Assembly (NCBI GenBank): GCA_051653405.1
Contig: JBOFWC010000079.1
Span: 1 to 10,114, forward strand
From: Proteocatella sp051653405
GTDB lineage: Bacteria > Bacillota > Clostridia > Peptostreptococcales > Filifactoraceae
Direction: 5' to 3'
Length of the DNA stretch: 10,114 nucleotides
Position numbers and translations under genes: made by a program. Shown one piece after another: positions 1 to 6,598 of the stretch (the stretch's first letter is position 1; the number at the start of each line of letters is the position of its first letter). The notes under the pieces were generated by a model. It ran no database searches and was not told the DNA's origin. It worked only from the letters and a program-made list of their open reading frames with translations.

Positions 1-615
1 ACGGCTATAACTGACGAAAAAGAAGTATATATAAAGCACTTTTTAGATTCACTATCTGCCTTTAAAGCCCTTGAGGAATCCAAAAAACATTTGGAGCTAA
101 AAGAAGGTGCAAGAATAATAGATGTAGGAACAGGTGCGGGATTCCCTTCTCTTCCTATGAAGATATTTAGAAGAGATATAGATTTAACACTGTTAGACTC
201 ACTGAATAAAAGGATAAAATTTCTTCAGGAAGTATGCGACAAAATAGAACTTGATAAGGTAAACTTTGTACATGCAAGAGCAGAGGATGGCGCAAGAGAC
301 AAAGCTCATAGAGAGCAGTATGACATGGCTGTTTCAAGAGCGGTGGCGCAATTACCAGTACTGCTTGAATACTGTACACCGTATATAAAAGTAGGGGGAT
401 ACTTTATGTGTCTTAAAGGGCCTGCGGTAGATGAAGAGATTGCAATAAGTGATAAGGCGCTTAAGCTGCTTAAATGTGAAATAGTACAGGTGATTGATAT
501 AGATATTCCGCACAGTGAACTAAATCATAAGATTGTTATAATAAAGAAAAACGGAAAAACTGATAAAGAGTATCCAAGAAAAGCAGGAAAACCAAGTAAG
601 GAGCCGTTAGTATAA
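1..615 (+). CDS. rsmG: 16S rRNA (guanine-N7) methyltransferase RsmG, 5'-truncated by the window edge
   Basis: RsmG (GidB) uses S-adenosylmethionine to methylate N7 of a guanine in the 530 loop of 16S rRNA, in the cytoplasm. The frame is open from base 1, so the gene begins before the window. 204 codons are visible, and about 35 N-terminal residues are missing compared with the usual length near 238. The first visible residues, TAITDEKEVYIKHFLDSLS, match the conserved RsmG segment before the SAM fold. The SAM-binding loop GTGAGFPSLP (about bases 127-156) follows; the family usually has FPGLP, so one glycine is a serine here. The later blocks ARAEDGARD and SRAVAQLPVLLEYCTPYIKVGGYF are also typical. 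A TTG at 91 could be mistaken for the start, but homology continues upstream of it. The stop codon abuts the next start, as in the rsmG-noc/parB order near the origin in Firmicutes. Identification is firm. Confidence 0.96.
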   Translation, partial: TAITDEKEVYIKHFLDSLSAFKALEESKKHLELKEGARIIDVGTGAGFPSLPMKIFRRDIDLTLLDSLNKRIKFLQEVCDKIELDKVNFVHARAEDGARDKAHREQYDMAVSRAVAQLPVLLEYCTPYIKVGGYFMCLKGPAVDEEIAISDKALKLLKCEIVQVIDIDIPHSELNHKIVIIKKNGKTDKEYPRKAGKPSKEPLV

Positions 616-1374
616 ATGAATCAAATAATTGATATACCATTGGCACAGATAGTAAGAGACGAATCTCAACCTAGAAAGCATTTTGACCAAAAAGAATTAA
701 ATGAGCTTGCAGAATCGATAAAGCAATATGGTCTGCTTCAGCCAATAATAGTAAGAAAAGATGAGAGAAGTTCGAATTATGTTATAATCGCAGGAGAGCG
801 AAGATATCGTTCAAGCCTAATCGCAGGCCTTGATTCAATAAAAGCTCTAATTAGAAGTCAAGATGATAAGAGCGAGATTGCCCTTATTGAAAATCTTCAG
901 CGTAAGGATTTAAATAAAATAGAAGAGGCTCAGGCGATAAAGCAAATTATGCAGGAGAAAAACTATACTCAGGAACAGATGGCAGAGATACTTTGCAAGA
1001 GCAGGCCTTATATAGCAAATAGCTTAAGACTGCTTAAGCTTAGTCCTCAGATGCAAAGCGCACTTATAGAGGAAAAGATATCTGATGCCCATGCGAGGGT
1101 TATTGTGGGAATAACAGAGGAATGTGAAAAACAGAAGCTGTTAGAAAAGATAATACGAGAGCGCTTATCGGTAAGAGAGGCTGAAAAATATAGTAAAAAT
1201 CTAAAAAGTAAAAAAGATATATTTCTTACAAGAGCCCTTGAAGATTTAGAAGATAATATGGGGACAAAAGTTTATATAAAGGGTAGCGAGAAAAATGGCA
1301 CCCTTTGTATAAACTATCAGTCTCCAAACGAACTTGAAACCATTGTGGAAAAAATGATGGATCTATTTAAATAA
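616..1374 (+). CDS. ParB/Noc-family chromosome-binding CTPase-like protein
   Basis: This 252-residue protein has the full ParB core. The N-terminal CTP-binding domain includes QPRKHFD (19-24), GERRYR (60-65) and ENLQRKDLN (92-100). The helix-turn-helix lies at about 117-141 (KSRPYIANSLRLLKL), followed by ISDAHAR (155-161). The C-terminal segment at about 205-252 (GTKVYIKG, then an acidic Leu-rich helix) resembles the ParB dimerisation domain. ParB and Noc proteins bind short palindromes near the origin and spread as CTP-dependent clamps. The ATG directly follows the rsmG stop, with AAGGAG at 598-603. The gene sits where noc lies in Bacillus. However, the protein starts straight at the CTP-binding domain, with no Noc-type amphipathic membrane helix and no ParB-type N-terminal ParA-contact peptide, and no parA follows. 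The specificity residues are mixed (see findings), so Noc versus Spo0J is left open. Confidence 0.9.
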   Translation: MNQIIDIPLAQIVRDESQPRKHFDQKELNELAESIKQYGLLQPIIVRKDERSSNYVIIAGERRYRSSLIAGLDSIKALIRSQDDKSEIALIENLQRKDLNKIEEAQAIKQIMQEKNYTQEQMAEILCKSRPYIANSLRLLKLSPQMQSALIEEKISDAHARVIVGITEECEKQKLLEKIIRERLSVREAEKYSKNLKSKKDIFLTRALEDLEDNMGTKVYIKGSEKNGTLCINYQSPNELETIVEKMMDLFK

Positions 1375-1423
1375 GTTATATGTTCAATAAAGAAAAACTA
1401 TAAGAGTAATCTCCAAAATAAAA

Positions 1424-1453
1424 ACCAATACCATATATAATATAGGTATTGGT
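1424..1453. promoter_or_regulatory. 9-bp inverted repeat in the parB/noc to cysteine desulfurase gap: operator or minus-strand terminator
   Basis: ACCAATACC (1424-1432) and GGTATTGGT (1445-1453) are perfect inverted copies separated by a 12-base AT stretch that contains TATAAT (1436-1441). On the + strand the 3' side reads AAAATC, so there is no U-tract for terminating parB/noc transcription. Read on the - strand, the hairpin is followed by T-rich sequence, which fits an intrinsic terminator for antisense transcripts. The alternative is a dimeric regulator's operator over a -10 element, although no good -35 is seen 17 bases upstream. The rest of the 1375-1486 gap holds only the ribosome binding site of the next gene. 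Confidence 0.5.
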
Positions 1454-1486
1454 AAAATCTAATAATACAAACAAAGGAGAACTTAA

Positions 1487-2647
1487 ATGATATATTTAGA
1501 CAATTCAGCAACAACCTTTCCGAAACCAGAAGTAGTAATATCGTCTATGACAGAGTTCATGACAAATACATGTGCAAACCCAGGAAGAAGTGGACACAAG
1601 ATGGCACAGGAAACAAATAGAGAAATATTAATGGCTAGGATGGAACTTGCAAAACTTTTTGGAATACAAAATCCTATGCAATTAGTATTTACAAAAAATG
1701 CTTCAGAGTCACTTAATATAGCTATTTTAGGATATGTAAAAAAAGGTGATCATGTGATTACAAGTTGTATGGAGCATAATTCAGTGTTAAGGCCGCTTAG
1801 TTACCTTAAGGAAATAGGGGATATTGAGCTTACTATAATAGATAGTGATGATCAGGGCTTTGTACATGCAGAGGATATAAAAGAAGAAGTAAAGGCAAAC
1901 ACTTCACTTGTAGCAGTAACTCATGCAAGCAATCTTACAGGAAGTATAAATGATATAGTTGAAATTGCCAAAGTAATAGCTACGGAGAACATCGATAGAG
2001 AATCTAAGATTGCCCTTCTTGTAGATTCAGCGCAAACCGCTGGGTTAATGGACATAGATGTAAATGAAATGGGTATAGATATGCTTGCAGGGGCAGGCCA
2101 TAAAAGTCTTTATGGGCCAACTGGAACAGGCTTTTTATATGTTAGTGAAAATATAAAACTGAATCCTCTATACAGAGGTGGTACTGGAAGTATGTCGGAA
2201 TCACTAATACAGCCAGATTTTATGCCAGATATGCTTGAAACAGGAACGCTTAATGCGGCGGGAATAGTTGGATTAAGAGCGGGTGTAGAGTATATATCTC
2301 AAAAAGGAATTAAAAATCTTAGAGAAAAACAGCAAAAATTAATAGGCAAGTTAATAGAAGAATTTTCAAAGCTTGAAAATGTTAAGATATTTGGAAGCAA
2401 AGACCCACAGAAGCGAGCAAGCGCAATATCTATAAATATAGGAGATAGAGATTCTCAGGAGATAACATATCTGCTTAGTGATAGATATGATATCGCAACT
2501 AGAGGCGGAAAGCACTGCGCTCCTCTTGCGCACAAGCGAATGGGAACGCTTGAACAGGGAATGGTAAGAATAAGTGTATCTAGTTTTACAACAGAAGCGG
2601 AAGTCAATAGCGTTATAGCCGCAGTAAAGGAGCTATCACAGGAATAG
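1487..2647 (+). CDS. cysteine desulfurase-like class V aminotransferase (SufS/CsdB type)
   Basis: This is a PLP enzyme of aminotransferase class V, 386 residues, cytoplasmic. Such enzymes take sulfur from cysteine as a persulfide, or selenium from selenocysteine, and pass it to carrier proteins. Visible features are the N-terminal IYLDNSATTFPKP, the PLP-stacking EHNS (H97), VDSAQ (D180), the cofactor lysine in AGAGHKS (K206), and RGGKHCAPLAHKRMGT with the catalytic cysteine at C344. The RGGxHCAP context and overall length fit the clostridial cysteine desulfurase family protein group related to SufS/CsdB rather than IscS/NifS. AAAGGAGA at 1473-1480 sets the ATG. No sufU, iscU or other scaffold gene is adjacent. 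Instead yedF and a DUF3343 gene lie downstream in the same block, so the acceptor may be one of those proteins (inference). The substrate cannot be decided from sequence. The fold and chemistry class are firm. Confidence 0.93.
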   Translation: MIYLDNSATTFPKPEVVISSMTEFMTNTCANPGRSGHKMAQETNREILMARMELAKLFGIQNPMQLVFTKNASESLNIAILGYVKKGDHVITSCMEHNSVLRPLSYLKEIGDIELTIIDSDDQGFVHAEDIKEEVKANTSLVAVTHASNLTGSINDIVEIAKVIATENIDRESKIALLVDSAQTAGLMDIDVNEMGIDMLAGAGHKSLYGPTGTGFLYVSENIKLNPLYRGGTGSMSESLIQPDFMPDMLETGTLNAAGIVGLRAGVEYISQKGIKNLREKQQKLIGKLIEEFSKLENVKIFGSKDPQKRASAISINIGDRDSQEITYLLSDRYDIATRGGKHCAPLAHKRMGTLEQGMVRISVSSFTTEAEVNSVIAAVKELSQE

Positions 2648-2654
2648 GTGTATA

Positions 2655-3821
2655 ATGGATAAGGAAAAAATAGACAGCGTATTAAATCAGTTTCTAAAAG
2701 AACAGGAACTTGAAGCCGAAAGAGAACGCAAAAGACAGGAAGAAGCTTTGAGAAAAGAAAAAATGGCAAAACTTTTAAATAGATTTAAAATGTTTTTTGC
2801 AGTTTTTCTTATAATGCTAATACTTTTGCTTAATCCATACAGCATAAGACTGTACAAGGAGTATAAAGAAGCGAATATACCTAAAGAAGAATATACAATA
2901 GAATATAATTATTCTCAGGGAATGGAAGTGCTTGCATTTGGGTCAAACCTGCTTATATATGACTCCTCTAATCTTAAGCTTTTGAAACCTTCGGGTGAGG
3001 AGATATTTAATGTAAGTTTAGCTTTAGATAACTGGACGCTGTCAGTTTCTGAAAAAAATATATATCTTTTGGATAAGGTTACAAAGGAGCTTTATTTTAT
3101 ATCAGCAAAGGGAGAATTTCAAAATATAGTACAGCTGAGTAATATTCCTACTAAGATAATAGCAGGGAAAAATGGCTCAGTTGCAGTTTATTATAAAACA
3201 GATGTAGGGGTAGAGGGCGTTGTATTTTTAGATTCAAAGGGAAAGCTAATAGAAGATTTAAACTACCCTAAGATAAGTATAACAAATATAACGGTAAACG
3301 ATCAAAACCAGCTAAGTGTAAATGGAATATATAGAATAGAGCCAAGGCTTACAAATAATATGTATTACTACTCATCATCTGGAAGGCTTATATACTCTGG
3401 AGAAATACAAGATGCTATAGTTATTGAGCAATTCAATTTAAACGACAGAGTACTTTTATTTGATGTAAACAATCTTATAATGCTTAAACACAATACTCAA
3501 GAAGAAATATTTAGAATGAGTAGCAGTATTCCATATAAATCAGTAAAAGTTCATGAAGATAAGATATATGCCTTAGATAGGAGGAATAAAATGACAATCA
3601 TGGACTTAGATGGAAATATACTAGACGAAAAATATTACCAGTCAGAATTTGATGACATAATTTGGCTTAATTCAGAAATGGTATTTTATAGCAGAGAATT
3701 TGTGAAGACACTTAATGCTCAAATGAACTTTACAAAACCTATAGATAAGGTTATGAATGTAGGAAACTATATAGCCGTTGTTATGAAGGGTGAAGTGAAG
3801 CTTATAAATAAATTAGATTAG
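2655..3821 (+). CDS. coiled-coil, single-pass membrane protein with extracellular beta-propeller-like domain (DUF5711-like)
   Basis: 388 residues. Residues 1-44 are highly charged and Glu/Arg/Lys-rich (EQELEAERERKRQEEALRKE), likely a cytoplasmic helix or coiled coil. A hydrophobic membrane segment follows at about 46-62 (MFFAVFLIMLILLLNPY). The positive charge before it and the lack of a signal-peptidase site suggest N-in, C-out anchoring. Residues 85-388 are a chain of short beta-strand-like units such as LLIYDSSNLKLLKPSGEEIF, IYLLDKVTKELYFISAKG and IYALDRRNKMTIMDLDG, as in a propeller of PQQ/WD type. This layout matches my memory of DUF5711. The ATG lies 7 bases after the desulfurase stop with only a weak AGGTG, so translation is probably coupled. 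A CvpA-like gene follows, and the two may act together in the envelope. No enzymatic motif is seen and the function is unknown. Confidence 0.8.
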   Translation: MDKEKIDSVLNQFLKEQELEAERERKRQEEALRKEKMAKLLNRFKMFFAVFLIMLILLLNPYSIRLYKEYKEANIPKEEYTIEYNYSQGMEVLAFGSNLLIYDSSNLKLLKPSGEEIFNVSLALDNWTLSVSEKNIYLLDKVTKELYFISAKGEFQNIVQLSNIPTKIIAGKNGSVAVYYKTDVGVEGVVFLDSKGKLIEDLNYPKISITNITVNDQNQLSVNGIYRIEPRLTNNMYYYSSSGRLIYSGEIQDAIVIEQFNLNDRVLLFDVNNLIMLKHNTQEEIFRMSSSIPYKSVKVHEDKIYALDRRNKMTIMDLDGNILDEKYYQSEFDDIIWLNSEMVFYSREFVKTLNAQMNFTKPIDKVMNVGNYIAVVMKGEVKLINKLD

Positions 3822-3841
3822 AGAAAAGTGGGGAAACAGAA

Positions 3842-4387
3842 TTGAACAGTTTAGACATAGTGTTTGGATTATATGCAGCAGGACAGGCATACAAAGGTTT
3901 TAGAGTAGGCTTTAAAAGAATGCTATATGATACAGTAAAGTGGATTATAGTATTTGGATCCTCATCTTTTATATACAAATTCTTTATACCGAAGTTGTTT
4001 GAATTTGAAGCATACATTAAACTGGCGTCGGATATTAACCTAAAGACAATCGAATTTATTCAAAAGAGTCTAATTGGCAAAGAAAATTTACTGTCAGAAA
4101 TACTGCTTTCAAACATAAGTAATTTAAAAATAGATAGAGTAATTGTATTTGTGCTACTTCTAATAATAATTTCAGTAATAACTAGACTTCTTATCGTTGG
4201 AAGTTTTTGGAATAGCGATTCAGATGGAAAAATACTTGGAGCTATATTTGGAGTGGTAAAAGCAGGGATATATGGAATTATTGCGATGCTTATAATATCA
4301 GCGATAATGAATGTAGTAAATCCAGAAGCCTTTTATAAATGGCAGTCAGAGAGTGCAATACTAAATTATATAAATCTTATTTTCTAA
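3842..4387 (+). CDS. CvpA-family integral membrane protein
   Basis: 181 residues, mostly hydrophobic, with membrane segments at roughly 3-20, 30-50, 98-120 and 131-160. The N-terminus NSLDIVFGLYAAGQAYKGFRVGF resembles the opening of CvpA proteins (colicin V production family), where a first helix is followed by a short KGFRxGF-like turn. The C-terminal pair with DGKILGAIFGVVKAGIYG is also family-like. Known CvpA proteins are poorly understood inner-membrane proteins linked to envelope homeostasis. The start is TTG at 3842, after AAGTGGGG at 3826-3833. No upstream in-frame start exists after the previous stop, and the first ATG downstream would delete helix 1. The gene's own stop overlaps the yedF ribosome binding site. 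The adjacent propeller protein suggests a membrane complex, which is inference. Confidence 0.78.
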   Translation: MNSLDIVFGLYAAGQAYKGFRVGFKRMLYDTVKWIIVFGSSSFIYKFFIPKLFEFEAYIKLASDINLKTIEFIQKSLIGKENLLSEILLSNISNLKIDRVIVFVLLLIIISVITRLLIVGSFWNSDSDGKILGAIFGVVKAGIYGIIAMLIISAIMNVVNPEAFYKWQSESAILNYINLIF

Positions 4388-4399
4388 AGGAGAAGCGTG

Positions 4400-5008
4400 A
4401 TGAAAACGACATTAGATTTAAAAGGAATGCAATGCCCAAAGCCAGTACTTGAAACACAAAAAGCTTTTAAAGACGAATCACTTACAGAATTTGAAGTTAT
4501 AGTTGATAATATAGCCGCAAGAGAAAATCTTAAAAGGCTGGCAGATAGCAAAGGTTATAAATATGAGGTTGTAGAAGCTTCTGGAGAAATCAAGATAACT
4601 ATAAAGCGAGAAAACGGCGAAAATATAGAGCAGGAAGAATTTGTAGCGGTATGTGATATAGAATCAGACATATCAAATGCAGTACTTATGATAAAAAATG
4701 AATTTTTAGGAGATGGAAACGACGAACTTGGAAAAGTGCTTATGAAAGGTTTCTTGTATACAGTAACAGAGACTAAGCCATACCCTCAAAAAGTAGTCCT
4801 TTTAAATTCAGCAGTAAAACTATCTACAGTAAATGAAGAGACTGTAGCGCATCTAAAAAAATTAGAAGAAGCAGGAACTAAAGTTTATAGCTGCGGGACA
4901 TGCCTTAACTACTATGACCTTGCAGACCAGCTTAAAGTTGGGGTTGTGGGCAATATGTATGATGTAGTAGAATCGCTTAACAGTACAGAAAACAGAATAA
5001 TACTTTAG
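4400..5008 (+). CDS. yedF: YedF: two-domain TusA-like/DsrE-like putative sulfur or selenium carrier
   Basis: 202 residues from the ATG at 4400. Residues 1-72 are a TusA/SirA-like domain with the hallmark DLKGMQCPKPVLETQKAF, whose cysteine C12 in CPKP is the persulfide-bearing residue in TusA. Residues 85-202 form a DsrE-like domain with FLYTVTETKPYPQKVVLLNSAVKL and the signature SCGTCLNYYDL (C165, C168), then VGVVGNMYDVVESL. This two-domain architecture defines the selenium metabolism protein YedF family, which occurs with selD in selenium-using genomes. The biochemical step is not established. AAAGGAG (4386-4392) overlaps the cvpA-like stop and lies 7 bases before ATG 4400. A GTG at 4397 would add one residue but is too close to the Shine-Dalgarno. 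Placement between a cysteine desulfurase and a DUF3343 gene supports a role in passing S or Se between cysteines. Confidence 0.9.
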   Translation: MKTTLDLKGMQCPKPVLETQKAFKDESLTEFEVIVDNIAARENLKRLADSKGYKYEVVEASGEIKITIKRENGENIEQEEFVAVCDIESDISNAVLMIKNEFLGDGNDELGKVLMKGFLYTVTETKPYPQKVVLLNSAVKLSTVNEETVAHLKKLEEAGTKVYSCGTCLNYYDLADQLKVGVVGNMYDVVESLNSTENRIIL

Positions 5009-5027
5009 TAGAAAAACAGTAGGGAAG

Positions 5028-5064
5028 TTAACTAAAATTTTGATTTTTAGCGATTTTTGGTTAA
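5028..5064 (+). promoter_or_regulatory. AT-rich hairpin with alternative pairings upstream of the aldo/keto reductase
   Basis: TTAACTAAAA (5028-5037) can pair with TTTTGGTTAA (5055-5064) with one G-U pair. Alternatively its CTAAAA part (5032-5037) can pair with TTTTAG (5045-5050). The outer hairpin runs up to the AAGGAGA ribosome binding site (5063-5069). A direct repeat GATTTTT also occurs at 5042-5048 and 5052-5058. The stems are weak (A-U rich), so a regulatory role is only a possibility. It could equally be AT-rich spacer between two genes. Confidence 0.3.
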
Positions 5065-5074
5065 GGAGAAAAAA

Positions 5075-6109
5075 ATGAGAGAGTTTGGGAATACAGGTAT
5101 AAAGGCTAAGAGACTGGGCTTTGGGGGGATTCCGATCCAAAGAATAAATCAAGAAGCTGCTAATCAGCTTATAGAGAGAGTAAAAGACCTCGGAATAAAC
5201 TTTTTGGATACTGCAAGAGCATACGGGGTCAGTGAGACCTATATAGGAGAGGCTTTAAAAGGAAAAGAAGAACACTTTTATATAGCTACAAAGTCAATGG
5301 CAAGAGACTATGAGGGCATGAAGTCTGATATAGAAAAAAGTCTTAAAGAACTTCAAAGACCATATGTTGATCTATATCAAATACACAATGTCCAAATAGG
5401 TGAATTTGAAAAATTCATGGGAGAAGATGGAGCCTATAGAGCCCTTAAAGAAGCTAAGGAAGCTGGAAAAGTAAGAAATATAGGAATAACTACGCACACC
5501 ATAGAAAGTTTAGAAAAGATAGTGGATATGGGGACAGAGTATTTTGCAAGCATTCAGTTTCCGTTTAATATTGTAGAAACTCAAGGAGAAGAGCTTCTAA
5601 GAAAAGCTCATGCAAAAGGAATGGGAACTATAGTTATGAAGCCGCTTGCAGGAGGAGCTATAGAAAATCCAGAGCTTGCCGTAAAATTTATAATGAATCA
5701 AGATTTCCTAGACATAATAATTCCAGGAATGGCAGATATTGAAGAGGTAGAGCAAAATGCCGCTTCCGCTATGCAAGTTGAAGAAAATGGACATTATGAA
5801 TTTACAGCAGAAGAAGTAGAGGCAGTAGAAGCTATAAGAAAAGAACTTACTGGCAATTTTTGTAGAAGATGTGGATACTGTAAACCATGTCCTCAGGGCA
5901 TAGATATTCCGCTTGCATTTCTTGCAGGAAGATATATGAAGCGATATGGGCTTGCGGAATGGGGCTATGGAAGATATATATCTTCAAATATAGAAAAAGA
6001 TGGGAAATTTGCCTGCGTAAAATGTGGGGCATGTCTTTCCAAATGTCCATACTTCCTGCCAATCCCAGATATGCTTGAGGAAGTTTATAAAAATAAAATA
6101 AATAAATAG
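5075..6109 (+). CDS. aldo/keto reductase with C-terminal two-[4Fe-4S] ferredoxin-like domain
   Basis: 344 residues from ATG 5075, set by AAGGAGA at 5063-5069. Residues 1-258 are an aldo/keto reductase barrel: FGNTGIKAKRLGFGG at the start, then the catalytic tetrad as D45 and Y50 in FLDTARAYG, K73 in IATKS and H104 in YQIHN, followed by GKVRNIGITTH and VMKPLAGGAI. Residues 260-330 add two Fe-S motifs: C263, C266, C269, C272 (CRRCGYCKPCP) and C314, C317, C320, C324 (CVKCGACLSKCP), each followed by proline. This fused architecture is common in anaerobes, and its physiological substrates are mostly unknown. The barrel predicts an NAD(P)H-linked carbonyl redox reaction in the cytoplasm, with the clusters offering an electron route. 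It lies between yedF and a DUF3343 gene, so a redox link to S/Se handling is possible but unproven. Another in-frame start at TTG 5057 precedes the Shine-Dalgarno and is rejected. Confidence 0.92.
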   Translation: MREFGNTGIKAKRLGFGGIPIQRINQEAANQLIERVKDLGINFLDTARAYGVSETYIGEALKGKEEHFYIATKSMARDYEGMKSDIEKSLKELQRPYVDLYQIHNVQIGEFEKFMGEDGAYRALKEAKEAGKVRNIGITTHTIESLEKIVDMGTEYFASIQFPFNIVETQGEELLRKAHAKGMGTIVMKPLAGGAIENPELAVKFIMNQDFLDIIIPGMADIEEVEQNAASAMQVEENGHYEFTAEEVEAVEAIRKELTGNFCRRCGYCKPCPQGIDIPLAFLAGRYMKRYGLAEWGYGRYISSNIEKDGKFACVKCGACLSKCPYFLPIPDMLEEVYKNKINK

Positions 6110-6122
6110 GAAAAGAGAAACT

Positions 6123-6374
6123 ATGTATCTAATAAGCTTTAAGTCAACTCATCATGCAATGATGATGGAAATGAAGATAAAGGAAAAGAATATAAAAGCT
6201 CTTACAATTCCTACGCCAAGAGCTATAAGCAATAGTTGCGGAATGAGCATAAAACTCATGGAAGAGGTAGAGCTAGAGAAATTAGTAGACATTGTAGAAA
6301 AAGATGAACTAAAGATTTTAGGAATATTTAAAGTAGGCGATAATACTTTAGAAATGGTATACGAGAGCAAATAA
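6123..6374 (+). CDS. DUF3343 small protein, putative Se/S carrier-like
   Basis: 83 residues. The sequence YLISFKSTHHAMMMEMKIKE, then LTIPTPRAISNSCGMSIKL, fits the DUF3343 family: an FxSTHHA opening and a conserved IPTPRxISxSCG block with a single invariant-looking cysteine, here C39. The family is described as Se/S carrier-like because it co-occurs with selenium genes and keeps this cysteine. No direct activity is established to my knowledge. The ATG at 6123 comes 13 bases after the aldo/keto reductase stop, with a weak purine-rich AAAAGAGAAA before it. The next gene starts 11 bases downstream, so it is co-transcribed. The short length is normal for the family. With the desulfurase C344, YedF C12 and this C39, the operon supplies several cysteines suited to persulfide transfer (inference). 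Confidence 0.85.
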   Translation: MYLISFKSTHHAMMMEMKIKEKNIKALTIPTPRAISNSCGMSIKLMEEVELEKLVDIVEKDELKILGIFKVGDNTLEMVYESK

Positions 6375-6385
6375 AGGAGAAGTTT

Positions 6386-6598
6386 ATGTATAAGCCGATG
6401 AAACTTGAGGTAGGGGACAAAATTACTACGAGAAAAAATCATCCCTGTGGAGGAAATACCTTTGAACTTACCAGAGTGGGCATGGATATAAGAATGAAGT
6501 GTGAAACCTGTGGAAAAGAAATCTGGATAGCAAGACCAGAACTTGAGCGCAGAATAAAGAAAGTTGAAAAACTTAATAATGAAGGGACGGTGGAATAA
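6386..6598 (+). CDS. DUF951 family small protein with Cys motifs
   Basis: 70 residues. The sequence fits DUF951: an opening hydrophobic/acidic strand (MKLEVGDKITTRKNHPCGG), then TRVGMDIRMKCETCGKEIWIARPELERRIKKV. The conserved HPCG cysteine (C21) and the CxxC pair (C39, C42) could hold a metal such as zinc, although only three cysteines are seen and this is inference. The family is widespread in Firmicutes, often near chromosome-partition or origin-proximal genes, and its function is unknown. It may bind nucleic acid, given its size, basic charge and rubredoxin-like knuckle. A strong AAAGGAGA at 6373-6380 precedes the ATG. Its TAA overlaps the folD ATG by one base (TAATG), which points to translational coupling. 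Confidence 0.9.
   Translation: MYKPMKLEVGDKITTRKNHPCGGNTFELTRVGMDIRMKCETCGKEIWIARPELERRIKKVEKLNNEGTVE

Noticed and set aside
5057..5077. TTG 5057 as the start of the aldo/keto reductase
   Set aside because: The strong AAGGAGA at 5063-5069 lies downstream of this TTG and directly serves ATG 5075, where family homology begins.
5887..6078. 63-codon open frame on the plus strand inside the aldo/keto reductase
   Set aside because: It is a different frame within the Fe-S cluster region, without a ribosome binding site; the in-frame cysteines of the main gene explain the sequence.
1487..6598. Selenocysteine (in-frame TGA) in the selenium-linked genes
   Set aside because: All frames end at stops that match expected family lengths, and the key positions are ordinary cysteine codons, so no read-through TGA is supported.
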